Origin: Pristionchus mayeri
Taxonomy: Eukaryota; Nematoda; Chromadorea; Rhabditida; Neodiplogasteridae
DNA length: 64,000 bases
Direction: 5' to 3'
Assembly: GCA_036245805.1 (NCBI GenBank)
Contig: BTRK01000002.1
Coordinates: 24,483,067 to 24,547,066 of the forward strand
Shown here: piece after piece, positions 13,001-24,572 of the stretch
Layout: the number at the start of each line of letters is the position of its first letter
How positions within the stretch are numbered: the stretch's first letter is position 1
Position numbers and translations under genes: made by a program
The notes under the pieces: model-generated
What the model saw: the letters and a program-made list of their open reading frames with translations, nothing else
Told to the model about the DNA's origin: nothing
Databases searched by the model: none

Positions 13001-14050
13001 GTCCTCGATTTCATCGCCATCGTCTACATCGGATTCGACCTCCTCACTTGTCTGGTGAGGGAATGTTTTTTGACCTTTAGAATGTTCTTTCTTCGACTTC
13101 GGGCCTCCTTTTGATCATTGATCTCCTCAGATCATCCAATCCGCTCATCTCCTCGTCCTCCTCTGTCTCCTCATTGCTCTCACATGCAAGAGACCCAGTC
13201 TACTCCTACCCAACATGATATTCAAGGTGGGACCACCATCGATTGACTGAGATCACTACAGTAATGTGTCCAGTGCACTGTGTCATACCGTATTCCTCTC
13301 ATTTATTCAAATCCAGGGTTGCTTCGCCTCTACTCTTCTCTTCCTCGCCCTTCAAGGAGCAGAGCAGGGAACGGAATCGAAGCTCATGCTCGCATGGTAC
13401 ACCATTGCTGCACTGCTGTGCATATTCGAGGTGAGCACAGTAGTGCTGGTTACGGCATGATCTAGAGGCAGTCCAAAGATTGATCAATATGATTAATTGC
13501 AGATGCACTATTCTCTGGCAGCGATGTTCTCACTGGTGGAGAAGATGCGGGCTGCTGCGAATGCACCACCCAGTTATAAGGAGGTGGGAAGGAGGAAGAT
13601 GTGATGATCCACGAGGATCATTTCGAATAGGGACGTTACATTCGAAGAGGTTTCAAAGAGAGCAGAGAAGCTTTTGAGATTTATGCTTCAATGATCAAAT
13701 GAGAATCATTGAAAACAAATTTGACGATTTCATGAAATAATGATTTTGTAATTATGAAATCAAAATTATATGATTAAAGGTGCGAATCGAGGACTGTCAA
13801 TTGCCCTCCTACGAAGATGCAGTGAGAGCGATTCAGAATGGAACTGCAAGGATTCCTCCCGTTCCCAGAGTAAGCGAAGAAAGACCAATCGAATAGATTT
13901 AAAGCTGTCTCTCTGGCTAGAACAAAGACAGGAATATCTGGTGTTTCAGTACCCAATCACTTGCAGGCTCCCACAACGGCCATCAGGGCACCTCTTTACA
14001 CCGTGGAGGACGATGCAGCTAAGGCACCAGGTGCAGCCAATCCCGTCTAA
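10003..14050 (+). CDS. Four-span membrane protein with C-terminal PY motifs (LAPTM-like architecture)
   Basis: Eight exons join in frame: 10003-10073, 11107-11173, 12965-13054, 13131-13226, 13317-13430, 13503-13583, 13780-13869 and 13967-14050, giving about 230 residues. The N-terminus is short and contains a Cys pair (MTSCCEF). Four hydrophobic segments follow, in the exons starting MDFVQRLIVF, IIQSAHLLVLL and GCFASTLLFLAL and in the stretch around MLAWYTIAALLCIFE. The cytoplasmic tail has PPSY and then LPSYEDA, the kind of PY motifs bound by NEDD4-type WW domains. Four spans plus PY motifs resemble lysosomal LAPTM proteins, but sequence similarity is too weak for me to name the family. An extra exon in the long 11.2-12.96 kb intron cannot be excluded. 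The first exon follows an extreme poly-C/T acceptor. Confidence 0.75.
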
Positions 14051-14361
14051 GCACCCCCCCCCCCTCCCCCCCCTCAGCTTCGCTAGTCTCTAGTCATCCC
14101 ATCGCCATTCATTCAGATCTCAGCCCATGACTTGCTTTTATCCCGTCTTTCCCTTCATAATTTATCCCATCGAGTGACGTAATAACCCGTCTCTTCCTCT
14201 TGGGTCCTCCATTGTTGTGTTTGCCTTTTCTGTACAAAGAGCTAAGTGAATTCATCCATTTATCGAGTATCATGACCTGTGATTGGGAAATTCGTGATAA
14301 ACAGATTCTAGTGAAATACTGGATATGAAAGAACCCGAAGAGAACGGAAAGGGATTAGAGA
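14051..14361. other. Intergenic region between convergent genes
   Basis: The 3' ends of the four-span protein gene (+) and the phytochelatin synthase gene (-) face each other here. A C-run follows the first stop codon. Nothing else is recognised. Confidence 0.5.
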
Positions 14362-17226
14362 TCAATCGAATTTCATGGGTAGTTTACACGTGCACATCAC
14401 TGTGGATATCTGTTGACGGAGTAGGTCAATTTCGTTGAGAGTATCGATCGAGAACGACTTCCTCTCGGCATCGAGAAGAGCCATCAGTCGAGATGCACGA
14501 TCAGATATCGGCTGCTCCTGAAATTGCTCTTTGAACGTTTACCGCTACGTCCAGTGAAAATTTTCTTGAAAATGTAAGTTGAAAGATGAGAGACTTACTT
14601 CGAAAGGGAATGCGAATAGCAAGGCAGCAACGGACGAAGAGAGGAGCAACTTCGCAGGATTTGTCGCCCTTCAGAATGATTGTTGAAATTTTGAGGTGAA
14701 TGTCGCTCTGTGGTTCCAGAGAATCGATGTTTGATTAAATGAAAATACAAAAGAAATGAAGGTTGCTGACCTCAACTCAGTGGTGATCGATTTCACAGCC
14801 TCGAGAGTGCATGTTTCAACGTCGGTGCACTGCTGAAAACAGAAACCATTCATTTTGAGTTCCATTTTGATAAGTGGCCGACTATTTAATGGTCTTCTAA
14901 AAGAAATGAACCGTTGAAACACGTGAATTCGAAATTGTGCGTTGATAATAAGCGGTGTTTCGATCATTACATTGTTCTTGAGATGGCATTGGGATGAAGG
15001 GGATACCTTCGGACAGAGTGACTCGGATGGTTTGCAGCTGATTGCGAAGTCTGTGAAACACTGTGAGAATCGACGACACGCAACTGTTAACTGAAAAGAA
15101 TCACTGTTGTTGTGGTGTGGATATCCAAAGCATTCATTTAGTGGAAAATTAGTGTGGGAATCTAACCTCCTCCATTTCATCGTCCAGTGGAGGCTCGGCG
15201 AGAAATTTATTCCACGAAGCGAGAGAAATGGCAAACTGAATAGGGAGAAGATTGTAGAGATGCATCTTGCTGGGTTACATGGATTACGGATGTCTTGATG
15301 GTGAGAATGAAGCGATCAAAGATCAAACCTGTGGTTCAGAACTGGCGATGCTCGCTCGAAGTCCGAACATCAAGAGAGGACGAGTGTTAGGTTTGAGGGA
15401 GAGATTGAGGTAGCCTGAGGAGAAAGTTCAAGAGATCTGAGCCATAGCAATAGCATGATCATCAAAGATAGATCTCCAATACTGTCTTCGGATCAATAAA
15501 GAGATCAAAGATACCTCTGCTCTTCTCGCTGGCCTTGTCAATGGAGCACATGGCAGAGTGGAGGAGACGGAGGTCCACCCAATGGGGAGGATACTTGAAT
15601 CGAGCCACGTCCAAGAGCAGAACCTGCAGAGGAAAGGGAAATGGATCACACCATCGACTGTGCAACTGCCCTAATCTGTTCTCTGCGGAAAGATCACGAA
15701 CAGGAGAGAATAGGAGAATCGCGATAAGCCTTCATTTTAAATTCGTTGTTGTGCTGAACGACGGATACTCTCAAGGGATAAATGAGTCTTACCTTATCAC
15801 TGGCTGAGTGATACGCTGCGACGGGCGAAAAGTGACCTGAGATGAGTGAATTGAGTCTAAGTAACAGAAAACGCGGAGAGAAAACAATATCACACTGTTT
15901 TATGACCAGTTCAACTATACTCACTGCTGTCGTAGTTGTCCATTCTACGTTAGGCCAGTATTAAAGAAAATTTGTCATATGGCAGACAATAAGAAAGGAG
16001 TATTTCTGACCAGTGCCAGTCTGACTGAGTACTGCCCGATTGTAGGAGGCCAGAAGGACGACGTCGTCTCCACGGACTGATCGAAGAACGTCTCGACGGA
16101 AGGAAGAAATTGAGTCTGAGAGATCAAAGATCAGGATATTCATGAATGATCATTCCACAATCGATTAGCTCATATGCTCCACTGGTCTAATCCAAAGTAT
16201 GCAGAATCGGCATTGAAAGACTCTCTACGGCACTCCTCAATAGGGTTCAACTTGTCTCACCCTCGTCTTCCTTGGCGTGATGGAGTTCCGAATTGAGTCG
16301 ATTGCACGTTGCGAGACAAGAGACTTGCGCCAGAGTGAGACCTACCTGCGCAGTAGGAAGGTCAATGATCAGATATTAATCTAGAAGCATCACTTTGCCA
16401 CAAAACCTGCAGTTTGAAAACACGGATATCGAATCTATTCACTTTTTGAAATTGTAAATGCCTCGTACGACAAAGATCAGAGATAAATGTGACAACCTTC
16501 TTGATATTCTCGACGGGAACACAGCAGTCGAGCATCGTCTCGTGGTAGAATCTCCATGGAGCCATCCATACCTGAGTAGAATACATTTTTCTGATTTATG
16601 GAGAAGAACGGTTTGCAACTTGCATGGAACGGCCCACTTCTATGAATTCGAAATGTCTGATCTCTCACCTTGCCAGGATCGACCTCGAGAGCATTGAGAA
16701 CCATCACTGAAATGGAGATGATAAGGTCAATGAGAATAGACGGAGGGAGAGGAGAACAGTTCCTACCGCTTCTCATAGTAAGAAAAGACTGCTGAAAACA
16801 CTTTCAGGAGGCCAAAAACTACAAAATTAAAAAATAGAGCTTCCTACTTACCGAGTGAGGAGAGGCCGCAGAATGCGGGGTCGTCCTGGGTTCGAAACTG
16901 AGAGGAAAGCTTGAAGAAGATGCTCGCGTTCCCTGAAATTTCTCTTGATAGATAGGGAGTCTAACTTAGAATGAGAGCTTCTCTCTTCATAGTGACGTTT
17001 TTTCTGTGGATTGTTACAGTAGAGTTCCCTTCTCCCTCACTACACGAACGCAATATTATCTCATTAACTCATTAACGGCTTTCAATAGATGCTAGTAAAT
17101 GCCATCAGCGATATTCTCACCTTCGAGCAATGCTTCCGTGAATAATTTCTTTCCCTCGGGGGAGGAGAAGTCGATGCAACTCTCGGGGAGGGAACGACGG
17201 TAGAAGTGCTTCGCCTTCACTGACAT
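14362..17226 (-). CDS. pcs-1: Phytochelatin synthase
   Basis: A gamma-glutamylcysteine dipeptidyl transpeptidase that joins glutathione units into metal-binding phytochelatins and so protects against cadmium, arsenic and zinc. About fourteen small exons run from the ATG at 17226 to TGA 14362-14364, roughly 400 codons. The papain-like catalytic domain is complete: nucleophile Cys in [11 protein letters not shown], then [46 protein letters not shown], catalytic His in [10 protein letters not shown], and catalytic Asp in [14 protein letters not shown]. The C-terminal half has scattered Cys residues ([26 protein letters not shown]) as expected for the metal-responsive tail and is otherwise divergent. 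Exon borders in the C-terminal half are less certain than in the catalytic part. Confidence 0.92.
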
Positions 17227-20200
17227 CTACAAGATATCAATCAACATTTCTCCAAATTCAACTTGCTATAACGCATGTGAGTATTCATGAACTTCACAAC
17301 ATTCCAACAAAAATTGGATCAAATATAAATTGAATTGATGGCAGCTGAATCGTTCAAAGGTAAGAGAAGCAATGCGGAAATGAAAGAAGAGTCTCTTTGA
17401 AGTGTCCATTTATCCTCTGTGAATCTCTCTCTCCAATCATTTCCCTTCCTCTCTCTGGAATCTCCCTATTTCACGTGCTCTCTCCCCGTGTATCCAGTTG
17501 TTACAGCAAGAAAAGAATCAGATTGCGAGGGATAAACATAAATTAGAGAGAACGAGGGGAGAACACTGGAGTGGGTTTAAATAGCTCGCTCAATAGAGTA
17601 TAGACTGAGATAAGGGGAGAAACGTGTGAAGACGACGAAAAAAAGCCCTTATCTTGGATGGAAGAGCGAGAAAACAACAAAGGCCGCAGGTCGAAACACG
17701 GAATACTCTAGCGAGACGCGAAGGGAGTGCAAATGTATCCCACGGTGGGCAGAAAGGTCTAGAAGTGCAGTAATCCTGATGAAATCGACGTAAAAATAGC
17801 TAGTTTTGTCATCACTAGCTGGTAGTTCGAAAGGGTTAGAGAGAGAGGGATAGACTGACTCACGAGTATTCAATGGCAGAGAGAGAAAGGGGGTTGTCAT
17901 AGAGCGTGGAAGGGTGTGAGGAAGAGAAGGAGAGGAAGGGGGGAAAGAGACTTTCCCGCACTCACTCGCACTTCCATCTCTTCCCCCATGGAACGTCATC
18001 CTACAGACTACGAGACTGAAAGATCAGGGGGGTAGTATAAGAATTGCTACCATTTCAGTTCCGATGAGAGCACTTCTTTACGGGTCTAAGACGGATGAGA
18101 CCGTTATCCATCCCCTTTGGCAGCCCTTCCCTCATACCGTTGAGATTGAGGTTGTAAATCTACTCCTCACGGTTAACCATATGAGAGCTTAAACGAGACG
18201 GTTAACCGTGATCTATTTCACCCGAGTGTTCGGATATACTATTGCCAGTTCGAGAAGTAATCCGACCAGGTTGTTTGCCTTCCGATTGGCCTGATCTCTC
18301 TCTTCACTCGAGTCTCCAGTGTCGCAATCTAATCACTAGACAGAGCATCAAGTTACCGATGGGAACGAACGGTTACTGCCAGATTTTTGAGTAGCATTGG
18401 TTTTCGAACATCTGAATAGAAGAAAGCTCATTGCTTTCTCGAAGCAAACATTTTCCATCGAAGTATGAGGTTCGAGAGAGAGTCCAACCCAGTTTCCTCC
18501 CACGGATCCCCCCCCCTCCCCCCCTCTGCTGCTACTCCCATCCCTCACCCGTCGACTTCCTACAGATGATAAGGTCACGCGAGGAGAAGCAAACAGAAGG
18601 GAGACAACCAAGGGAGGGAATGCGTCACTCACTCCCTCCTCGCGACCCTCGCAGCACGAGCAATGGCGGCATTATCTTGACTACAACGTAGGTATACAGT
18701 CGTTCAAGATAACGTCCCTTGATCGGATTGTTACTCCAATACATTGAACCAACTTTGAATTTACAACTTTTATCAAAACCGGAAACAAAATGGTCCTCTT
18801 AGAATGAAGTGCTCCTACCTTTGAGTTATATCCCATGGCGATCTTTGATCTCCTGCAGAGTATTGGGAGTAGTCTCAACTCCAGGTCAGTGATTGGGAGG
18901 GAAGACTGCTGACTGGTCCTCCTTCCGACAACGAACAATAAAAATGTAACAGCTTGACGAGGGGGAGAAGAAGAGGGGAGAGGGGACTAGAGGCTCCCTC
19001 CCTCCCTCACTTCTATTCAGCCATCCACGAGTTCGTTGTGCGAATGTGGTGGCAATAACAGTCAATCCTCTTTCGAGCGAATGCCGATTCGGAAGTGATT
19101 AAGAGATGAATGGCAAGGAGGGGAAATATAAGGTGGGCTTCAGTGATACTTACATGCATATGTGTCGCATATGTTTCATGTAAGTGTTTGCATGTGATGT
19201 AGAGGCTATCGCAAAATGATTGTTCAATGAATCAGTTCAGAAGGCAGAAGGTCAACAATGAGGAGATAGTGGAAAATAACGTGATATAGATTGAAATTGG
19301 AATGAAACCTCACCACGAGAACATGATAGGCGCGCCTGAGTATCATCGTGGCTCGGGAAGATTCCTTTCCTCCTCTCGGCTGTGGATGATTAACCATTCC
19401 CCCCCCCCTGCACCTTTTCACAACCACACGCAATTATCACACGGACCACTGCTTCTTGCACTTTCCACGGAAGAGAATCCAGAGGGTGGAGGGGAATCGA
19501 GAAGTGGCATCTCCTCTTTTTGCAAATTACAATCTTTCAATTAAAAAATATTCCAAGTGAAGAGCATAATAAGGTGAGGAATAGTTAGTCGAAACATTCA
19601 TCAAACAACTTCGAATTCTTGTTTTTGTGAACCTCGTTGATCTCAGTAACAGATTTTCTCAACTCTTCTGAGGAAGCGGACATAAAATGTGAATTTGCTT
19701 TCAGGTGTTTGAATCTTAGAATGGATAAATTAATGTTGGTAGCGGTTGTGATCTCAACACACGTAGTAATGCTAACCAACTCTAGAGGACTGGCTGCATG
19801 GATAAGCGATTGAACGAATAAGCAAGGGCGAGAATGAGTCGCGAGAAGTCATTACATGACAGTATTAGAAGCATCTTCAGTGTCTCTATGAGACTCACTC
19901 CAATACGTGCCGTGTAAGACGTCTCGACTTGACTAATCCACAGGTTACTGTAACTAGATAGCAGGGAATACGGTAGCGATAGGGAGAGGGAATGGGTTAT
20001 GGGTACTTGGGGAGACTGACCTTTGAATGAAGAGGATCATCAACTTGGTGAAAGGGCGACTTGTTAAGAGGAGGAGATGGAAGAGGAATCGTCCACTCAA
20101 CATGAGACGAGTGATGGCTACTGATTAGACATAAGGGAAGATACAAGGAGTGCCCAATTGACTCCGCCCATCCACTTGAATACCGTACGAAACCCCGCCC

Positions 20201-20400
20201 CTTCCTGTAGTCCGAGAGGAGAAGGGTGCATAAACATTCGAAGATTAGGCAAAGAGAAGAAGGAGAAGACAAACGAGCGAAGAAGCAAGTGTAGTACGGA
20301 TAAGGAGAGAGAGGAAGGGAGAACTCATTGGAGATCGATTGAGAGGACGAGTGGAGAGGACACGTCTGCAGAGGAGGTGATCCGTTTCAGACAATTCGGA
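17227..20400. other. Gene-poor stretch upstream of phytochelatin synthase
   Basis: About 3.2 kb without a supported gene. It contains C-runs near 18508-18525 and 19399-19410 and GA-rich stretches that create long but low-complexity frames (for example 17649-17999, - and 18348-18632, -). The promoter of the phytochelatin synthase gene should lie near 17230-17600, but I see no diagnostic metal-response element. Confidence 0.45.
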
Positions 20401-20445
20401 ATCAACAGTTAGAAGTACAGTGCCGCACGGTCCCCCCCCCCCCCA

Positions 20446-20500
20446 GATGGACGCGGCGTGGAAGGGTGCTGCGGGAAATCACTTCCAGAGACCCTTCAAA
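20446..20500 (+). CDS. Possible orphan first exon (MDAAWKGAAG...)
   Basis: A run of about twelve C bases ends in CAG and is immediately followed by an ATG frame encoding MDAAWKGAAGNHFQRPFK up to a GTGTGT donor. Shape and spacing are those of a real coding exon in this genome, where several acceptors are poly-C. I could not find downstream exons that extend it with confidence, so it may belong to a gene with long introns or be chance. Confidence 0.25.
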
Positions 20501-23397
20501 GTGTGTATTTTTCGCTGATTTTTCAGCTGTGAATTTTTGTGACAACTAAAGATGGATTGGGCGAAATCTGAATTTCAAAATATTCGGTTTGAACTACTGA
20601 TCCGATGTTTCATCTTAGAAGACTCCTCTCCTCCTCTCCCCTCATTTCGGTAACGAGTTCACTATGAAACATGCCCCATCTTTTCTAGTGAAGAATTTGA
20701 CTGCACCATTGTATGCAGCTTGTTAGAAGCAAAGGATCTTACTGAAAATCCATAGCCTCTATTTTGATGTTTCATCTACTCTTGCAAGAGCATAATCAAT
20801 TCAGTTGATTTCGCAGCTCTACTGCATCGATTGCTCCTCTCCCCTCTCCCCTCTCCTCTCTCTCCCCTCTCTCCTCTTCCCCCTCTTCGTCCATCTATTT
20901 GCACCCTCGTTTTTATCACCCCCGACACACTCGGAAGAGAGAAAAGAGGAAGATTAGAAGACGATTTGTGATGTGCTATGAGGACGAAGAGACGAATCTG
21001 CAGTGGAAGACAGGGGGAGATCAATCGGAGCAGAGGAGAGACAATCACGAGAGCAGGAGATGCTCCCATCTGCACCTTGCGAACTTGCAACTGTGGAGAG
21101 TTGGAGGATGGAGTGGATCATTCAGAGGGTTTGCAGATCCGTAGTAGGAATGACAAGAATGGCGGAAGTGATTCTCTCTCTGCCCTGGTTAGCACCCTCT
21201 GCTTTCCCCTCCCATCAACTGCAGTCCGTACACAGAGAAGGTCATCCTTGTATATTCCCTGGTCGAAGAGCGAAGAGAAGAGACAAATAAGTGACCACTC
21301 ACTCACTCCCTGTTAGCACTATCACCCGAGGGAGGAGTGTGTAGTGCGTGCGGTGTAAGGATTACGGTAGAGGAGAGGGCGACGAATGCTGCGGAAGATG
21401 CAGAGAAACCTCTGCAGGACGAAGGAGTTCGTTGTGCTCCAATTGCTGTTCATCGTTCAATATTAGAATGTTCTAATGAGTTTGAGTAATTTGATTGCAT
21501 TTTTTGTCTAGTTAGAGGCAGCATCAATTAAAAAGCAGAAAAGTAACATAAGTGCATAATTGGAAATTACAATTTGTAATAGTACCGCTCAATGACGCTT
21601 AAAGTTGGAATGAATTCAAATGATCTGAAATGCCACAATCGAAATGGCAAAATGCCTAATACGAAAGATCGTTAATGTCTATTTGGGCGCGGTCTTTCGC
21701 TTTGGAGGGTCCATTTATTGGATCTTTCACAACCAGCATTGCTTTGGATTCAAACTGTTGATCCAAGTGCAAGGAAGGAGAAGGGAATCTCTAGTTGAAA
21801 CAATTATATTTCCAGTAAGAATGATCTCCATGCGAAACACACTGAACAATGAAAAATCCTATAAATGGGCATCGTTGTGCATAAATGGCAAAAAGAGAGG
21901 ACAATCAGTGAATTTATCACTTATGAATTCATCCTTTCTCTCTCCTTAACAATTCGCTCATCAGTTAAAGACCAGGAATTGGTAGTCGTAACTAGATCTC
22001 ACAGGGGAAAAGGTCCGGTGAAAGGCAGTCTCTCAATAATGAATCTGCCCGAAAGAACACTGGCATAGCAGTGTTCTCCCACGATCCCAGAATTGATACA
22101 GGATTATCCTTTTGACATATTCTCGAAATTCAACTTAAATTTGATGCGAATAGATGTAAAAGTGCCAAAGAACGAGGCGATCATGATGCACAAAACAACT
22201 CTCATTTTGTACCTATTTAGGAATGTTGGTCTTTAAGTATTGATTTGATCAACGGAGGTCAAAGATCGTTGCTGGACAGTGTATTATAGATCAAAGTCGA
22301 AACCGAAGAAGTCTAATGAAGAGGGCTCGGAGAACACTGTCTGATCCGCCTAAGTAGCCCTCACAAATATTGTTATAAGCACTCTCGATCACTTGTAAGC
22401 TCGCGAGAGAGCAAATACTGTCAAAGAAGAGATCTATCGAGAGACAAGAGATCACTTGGATTGGAGAGAGGAGAGAGAGGGAGAGCATCGGTCAAAGGGG
22501 TTCCTAATAGGGTAAGAGGGGCTGACAGGAAGGAAGATTAGTGTAGTGATAGGCAAATAGGAAGAAGGAATGCCGATAGGAGATAGCTTAGCGGAGGAAG
22601 GGCAAGGGAAGTCCCCAGAAGTAAGTCGCATACAAATGTTCCTACATATGAAATTGCAAAGATATTGCTCGACTTTACGAGCAGAGTTTACATATTTACT
22701 CTTGTCTGGAAACATTAAAAAATAAGAAATCAGAACGGGTGCAAGAATCATAATCGGGGGCGCAAAAATCATAATCGAACTTATCTCAGATCCTGTGTCT
22801 GTTGGATGCTTCCACATTTTATTCGAATGTCAGGTAAATTATCATCAGTTCGGTTCCCTGCAGAAATTAAGAAGTGCTATTGAACAACTTGTCGGCATTT
22901 ATTAGAGGTATGTCTTGGAGAAATGTATGTGACATGCATCATTCAGTCAACGGTTAAGCTTTGCCCAAATTCGCAAATTAGCATATCCCAGCCTCATCCT
23001 GTTTACTCTAGAGAATCGATGCGCTGTACAGTGCTCTGTGACAACCATTCTTCGTTTTATAGCGAAAGTTCAGGTAAGGAAAGTAAATTTAAAGGCAATA
23101 AACGAAGATCACCCAACTATCAGCTACACTCTTACAACTAGACAAACATTCGCGTGTATCCAGTGCCGCACGATTCTCAGCTACCACATCCATAAATCAA
23201 AGATCAATCCTGCCAGATTCCCTCATTGTCTCCAGTCTCATTTGGCTGACGTGTACTTCACTCTCCTCGATGAATAAACAACGATTTGCATCTGAATTTC
23301 CCTGATCCCTCTCCCCTCCCTCTCATTATCCCCCCCCCCCCCCGTTGTTCTCCTCCAATCCCACTTTGCCTCTCTATTCCAATCCTCTTTTGCATGT
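20501..23397. other. Gene-poor stretch
   Basis: About 2.9 kb without a supported gene. There is a CT-tract of about 70 bases near 20820-20890. Frames such as 20899-21316 (+) and 22452-22817 (-) have no domain, no exon partners and skewed composition. Confidence 0.45.
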
Positions 23398-23404
23398 CTT
23401 CCTT

Positions 23405-23420
23405 CGCCTATAAATACGTC
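23405..23420 (+). promoter_or_regulatory. TATA box of the sperm-specific gene
   Basis: CCTATAAATACG lies about 60-70 bp before a short non-coding exon that ends CACCAAG at a GTACGG donor. The coding exon follows a single CT-rich intron. Position and sequence fit a TATA-type core promoter for the MSP-domain gene. Confidence 0.5.
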
Positions 23421-23547
23421 GGTCCTCCGACTCTTCTTCAGTCCGAGTCCTCTCGTTCTACATCCTCCTCCTCCACCAAGGTACGGATCTCCCCTCCCCC
23501 CTCCCCCCCCCTTCATCCTCTCCCCTCTCACCTCCTCCCCCTACAGT

Positions 23548-24042
23548 ATGCCTCTCGCCGTCGAACCCGCCGCCGCCGCAGTCCCCGCTGCCGGAGGAAC
23601 CTCCACCCACAACCTCACCAACTCTGAGGCCGGCAAGATCATGTTCAAGGTACGGTACCCCTCCCTCCCCCTCTAGCCCTCTCCCCACCTCTGTTCCTCC
23701 CTCCCCCTCCCCTCCCCTCTGTCCCTCCCTAACCCCTCTCTCTGCAGATCAAGTCGTCGAACAACAACGAGTACCGTCTGAAGCCCGTCTTCGGCTTCAT
23801 CGACGCTGGAGCGACTGCCCAGGTCGAAATCACCCGTCTGGCTGGACCCCCCAAGGAGGACAAGTTCGTCATCCAGTTCGCGCCCGCCCCCGAGGGAGCC
23901 GCCGACGCCCAGGAGGCCTTCAAGGTACGGTAGATCATCAGTCTTACCCATTGGCCTACAGTATCCCTTTCCTCTCTGATTGTCTCCTCTTCAGGGTGCG
24001 ACCCCTGCTGGTGACGTGACGCTTCCGTGCAAGGCCGAGTAG
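23548..24042 (+). CDS. Sperm-specific MSP-domain protein (SSP type)
   Basis: A small nematode protein with a single major-sperm-protein fold, of the sperm-specific SSP group, expected to act in sperm cytoskeleton assembly. Three exons, 23548-23649, 23748-23924 and 23995-24042, give 108 residues from MPLAVEP to CKAE. Family marks are VPAAGGTSTHNLTN, KIKSSNNNEYRLKPVFGF, VEITRLAGPPKEDKFVIQFAPAP and the final beta strand GDVTLPC. A non-coding exon ends near 23480. All three introns are under about 100 bp, the donors after the non-coding and coding exons all read GTACGG, and codon use is strongly biased to C/G endings, as in a highly expressed gene. A polyadenylation signal AATAAA lies at about 24211. 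Confidence 0.92.
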
Positions 24043-24207
24043 ACGGGGAAGCCATCCAATCGTCTCGCCTCTCCTTCTTCTGTGCATTGCTCGCCTCGCT
24101 TGGGTACCAGTCACCCTGACCCTGACTGGTACCATCGACCCTCCCTTGTACCGTATCCCCACCCCATCGACCGACTCCCTCCTTGTACCGTATGTGTAGC
24201 CACCCCG

Positions 24208-24220
24208 TGGAATAAAATAT
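24208..24220 (+). terminator. Polyadenylation signal of the SSP gene
   Basis: GGAATAAAATATG lies about 170 bp after the stop codon of the sperm-specific gene and is the only canonical AATAAA in its 3' flank. Confidence 0.5.
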
Positions 24221-24572
24221 GTGTAAAGTGTAAGCGCTTTCTGAGCAGATAAAGATGTGCCATGGGATGGGATGTACTTTGGGATGGGGGAATGGGTGGG
24301 GTGGGCAGTGCCTTGTCTACAATTCTGGTCTATCTTCTTGTCTCCTTTCGCTTTTCCCTTTCCTTTCGTCGTTCTCCTTTCGTCTTCATCTCTTCCATTA
24401 CTCTCCTTGCCTTACTTCTCCAACTTCTACCCTCATTGCTTCTCTTCCCTTCCTATTCGACTTCAATGGATCAACTCAAAGAGCAACAAGAATCAAGACA
24501 ATGCACTTTATCGATTCGAGAAGAGATCTTCTGCGATGCAAGGAGTGGTGAGTAAATATCGATTGCAGTTTT
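24221..24572. other. Intergenic region between convergent genes
   Basis: CT-rich DNA with three overlapping forward frames of low-complexity Ser/Phe/Leu peptide. I see no gene. Confidence 0.5.

Noticed and set aside
16870..16890. tRNA B-box-like GGGTTCGAAAC
   Set aside because: It lies within a coding exon of phytochelatin synthase, and no matching A box or cloverleaf is seen.
23286..24055. Long frames on both strands around the sperm-specific gene (for example 23673-23951, -)
   Set aside because: They are Gly/Arg-rich shadows of the C-rich introns and of the GC-biased coding sequence of the MSP-domain gene.
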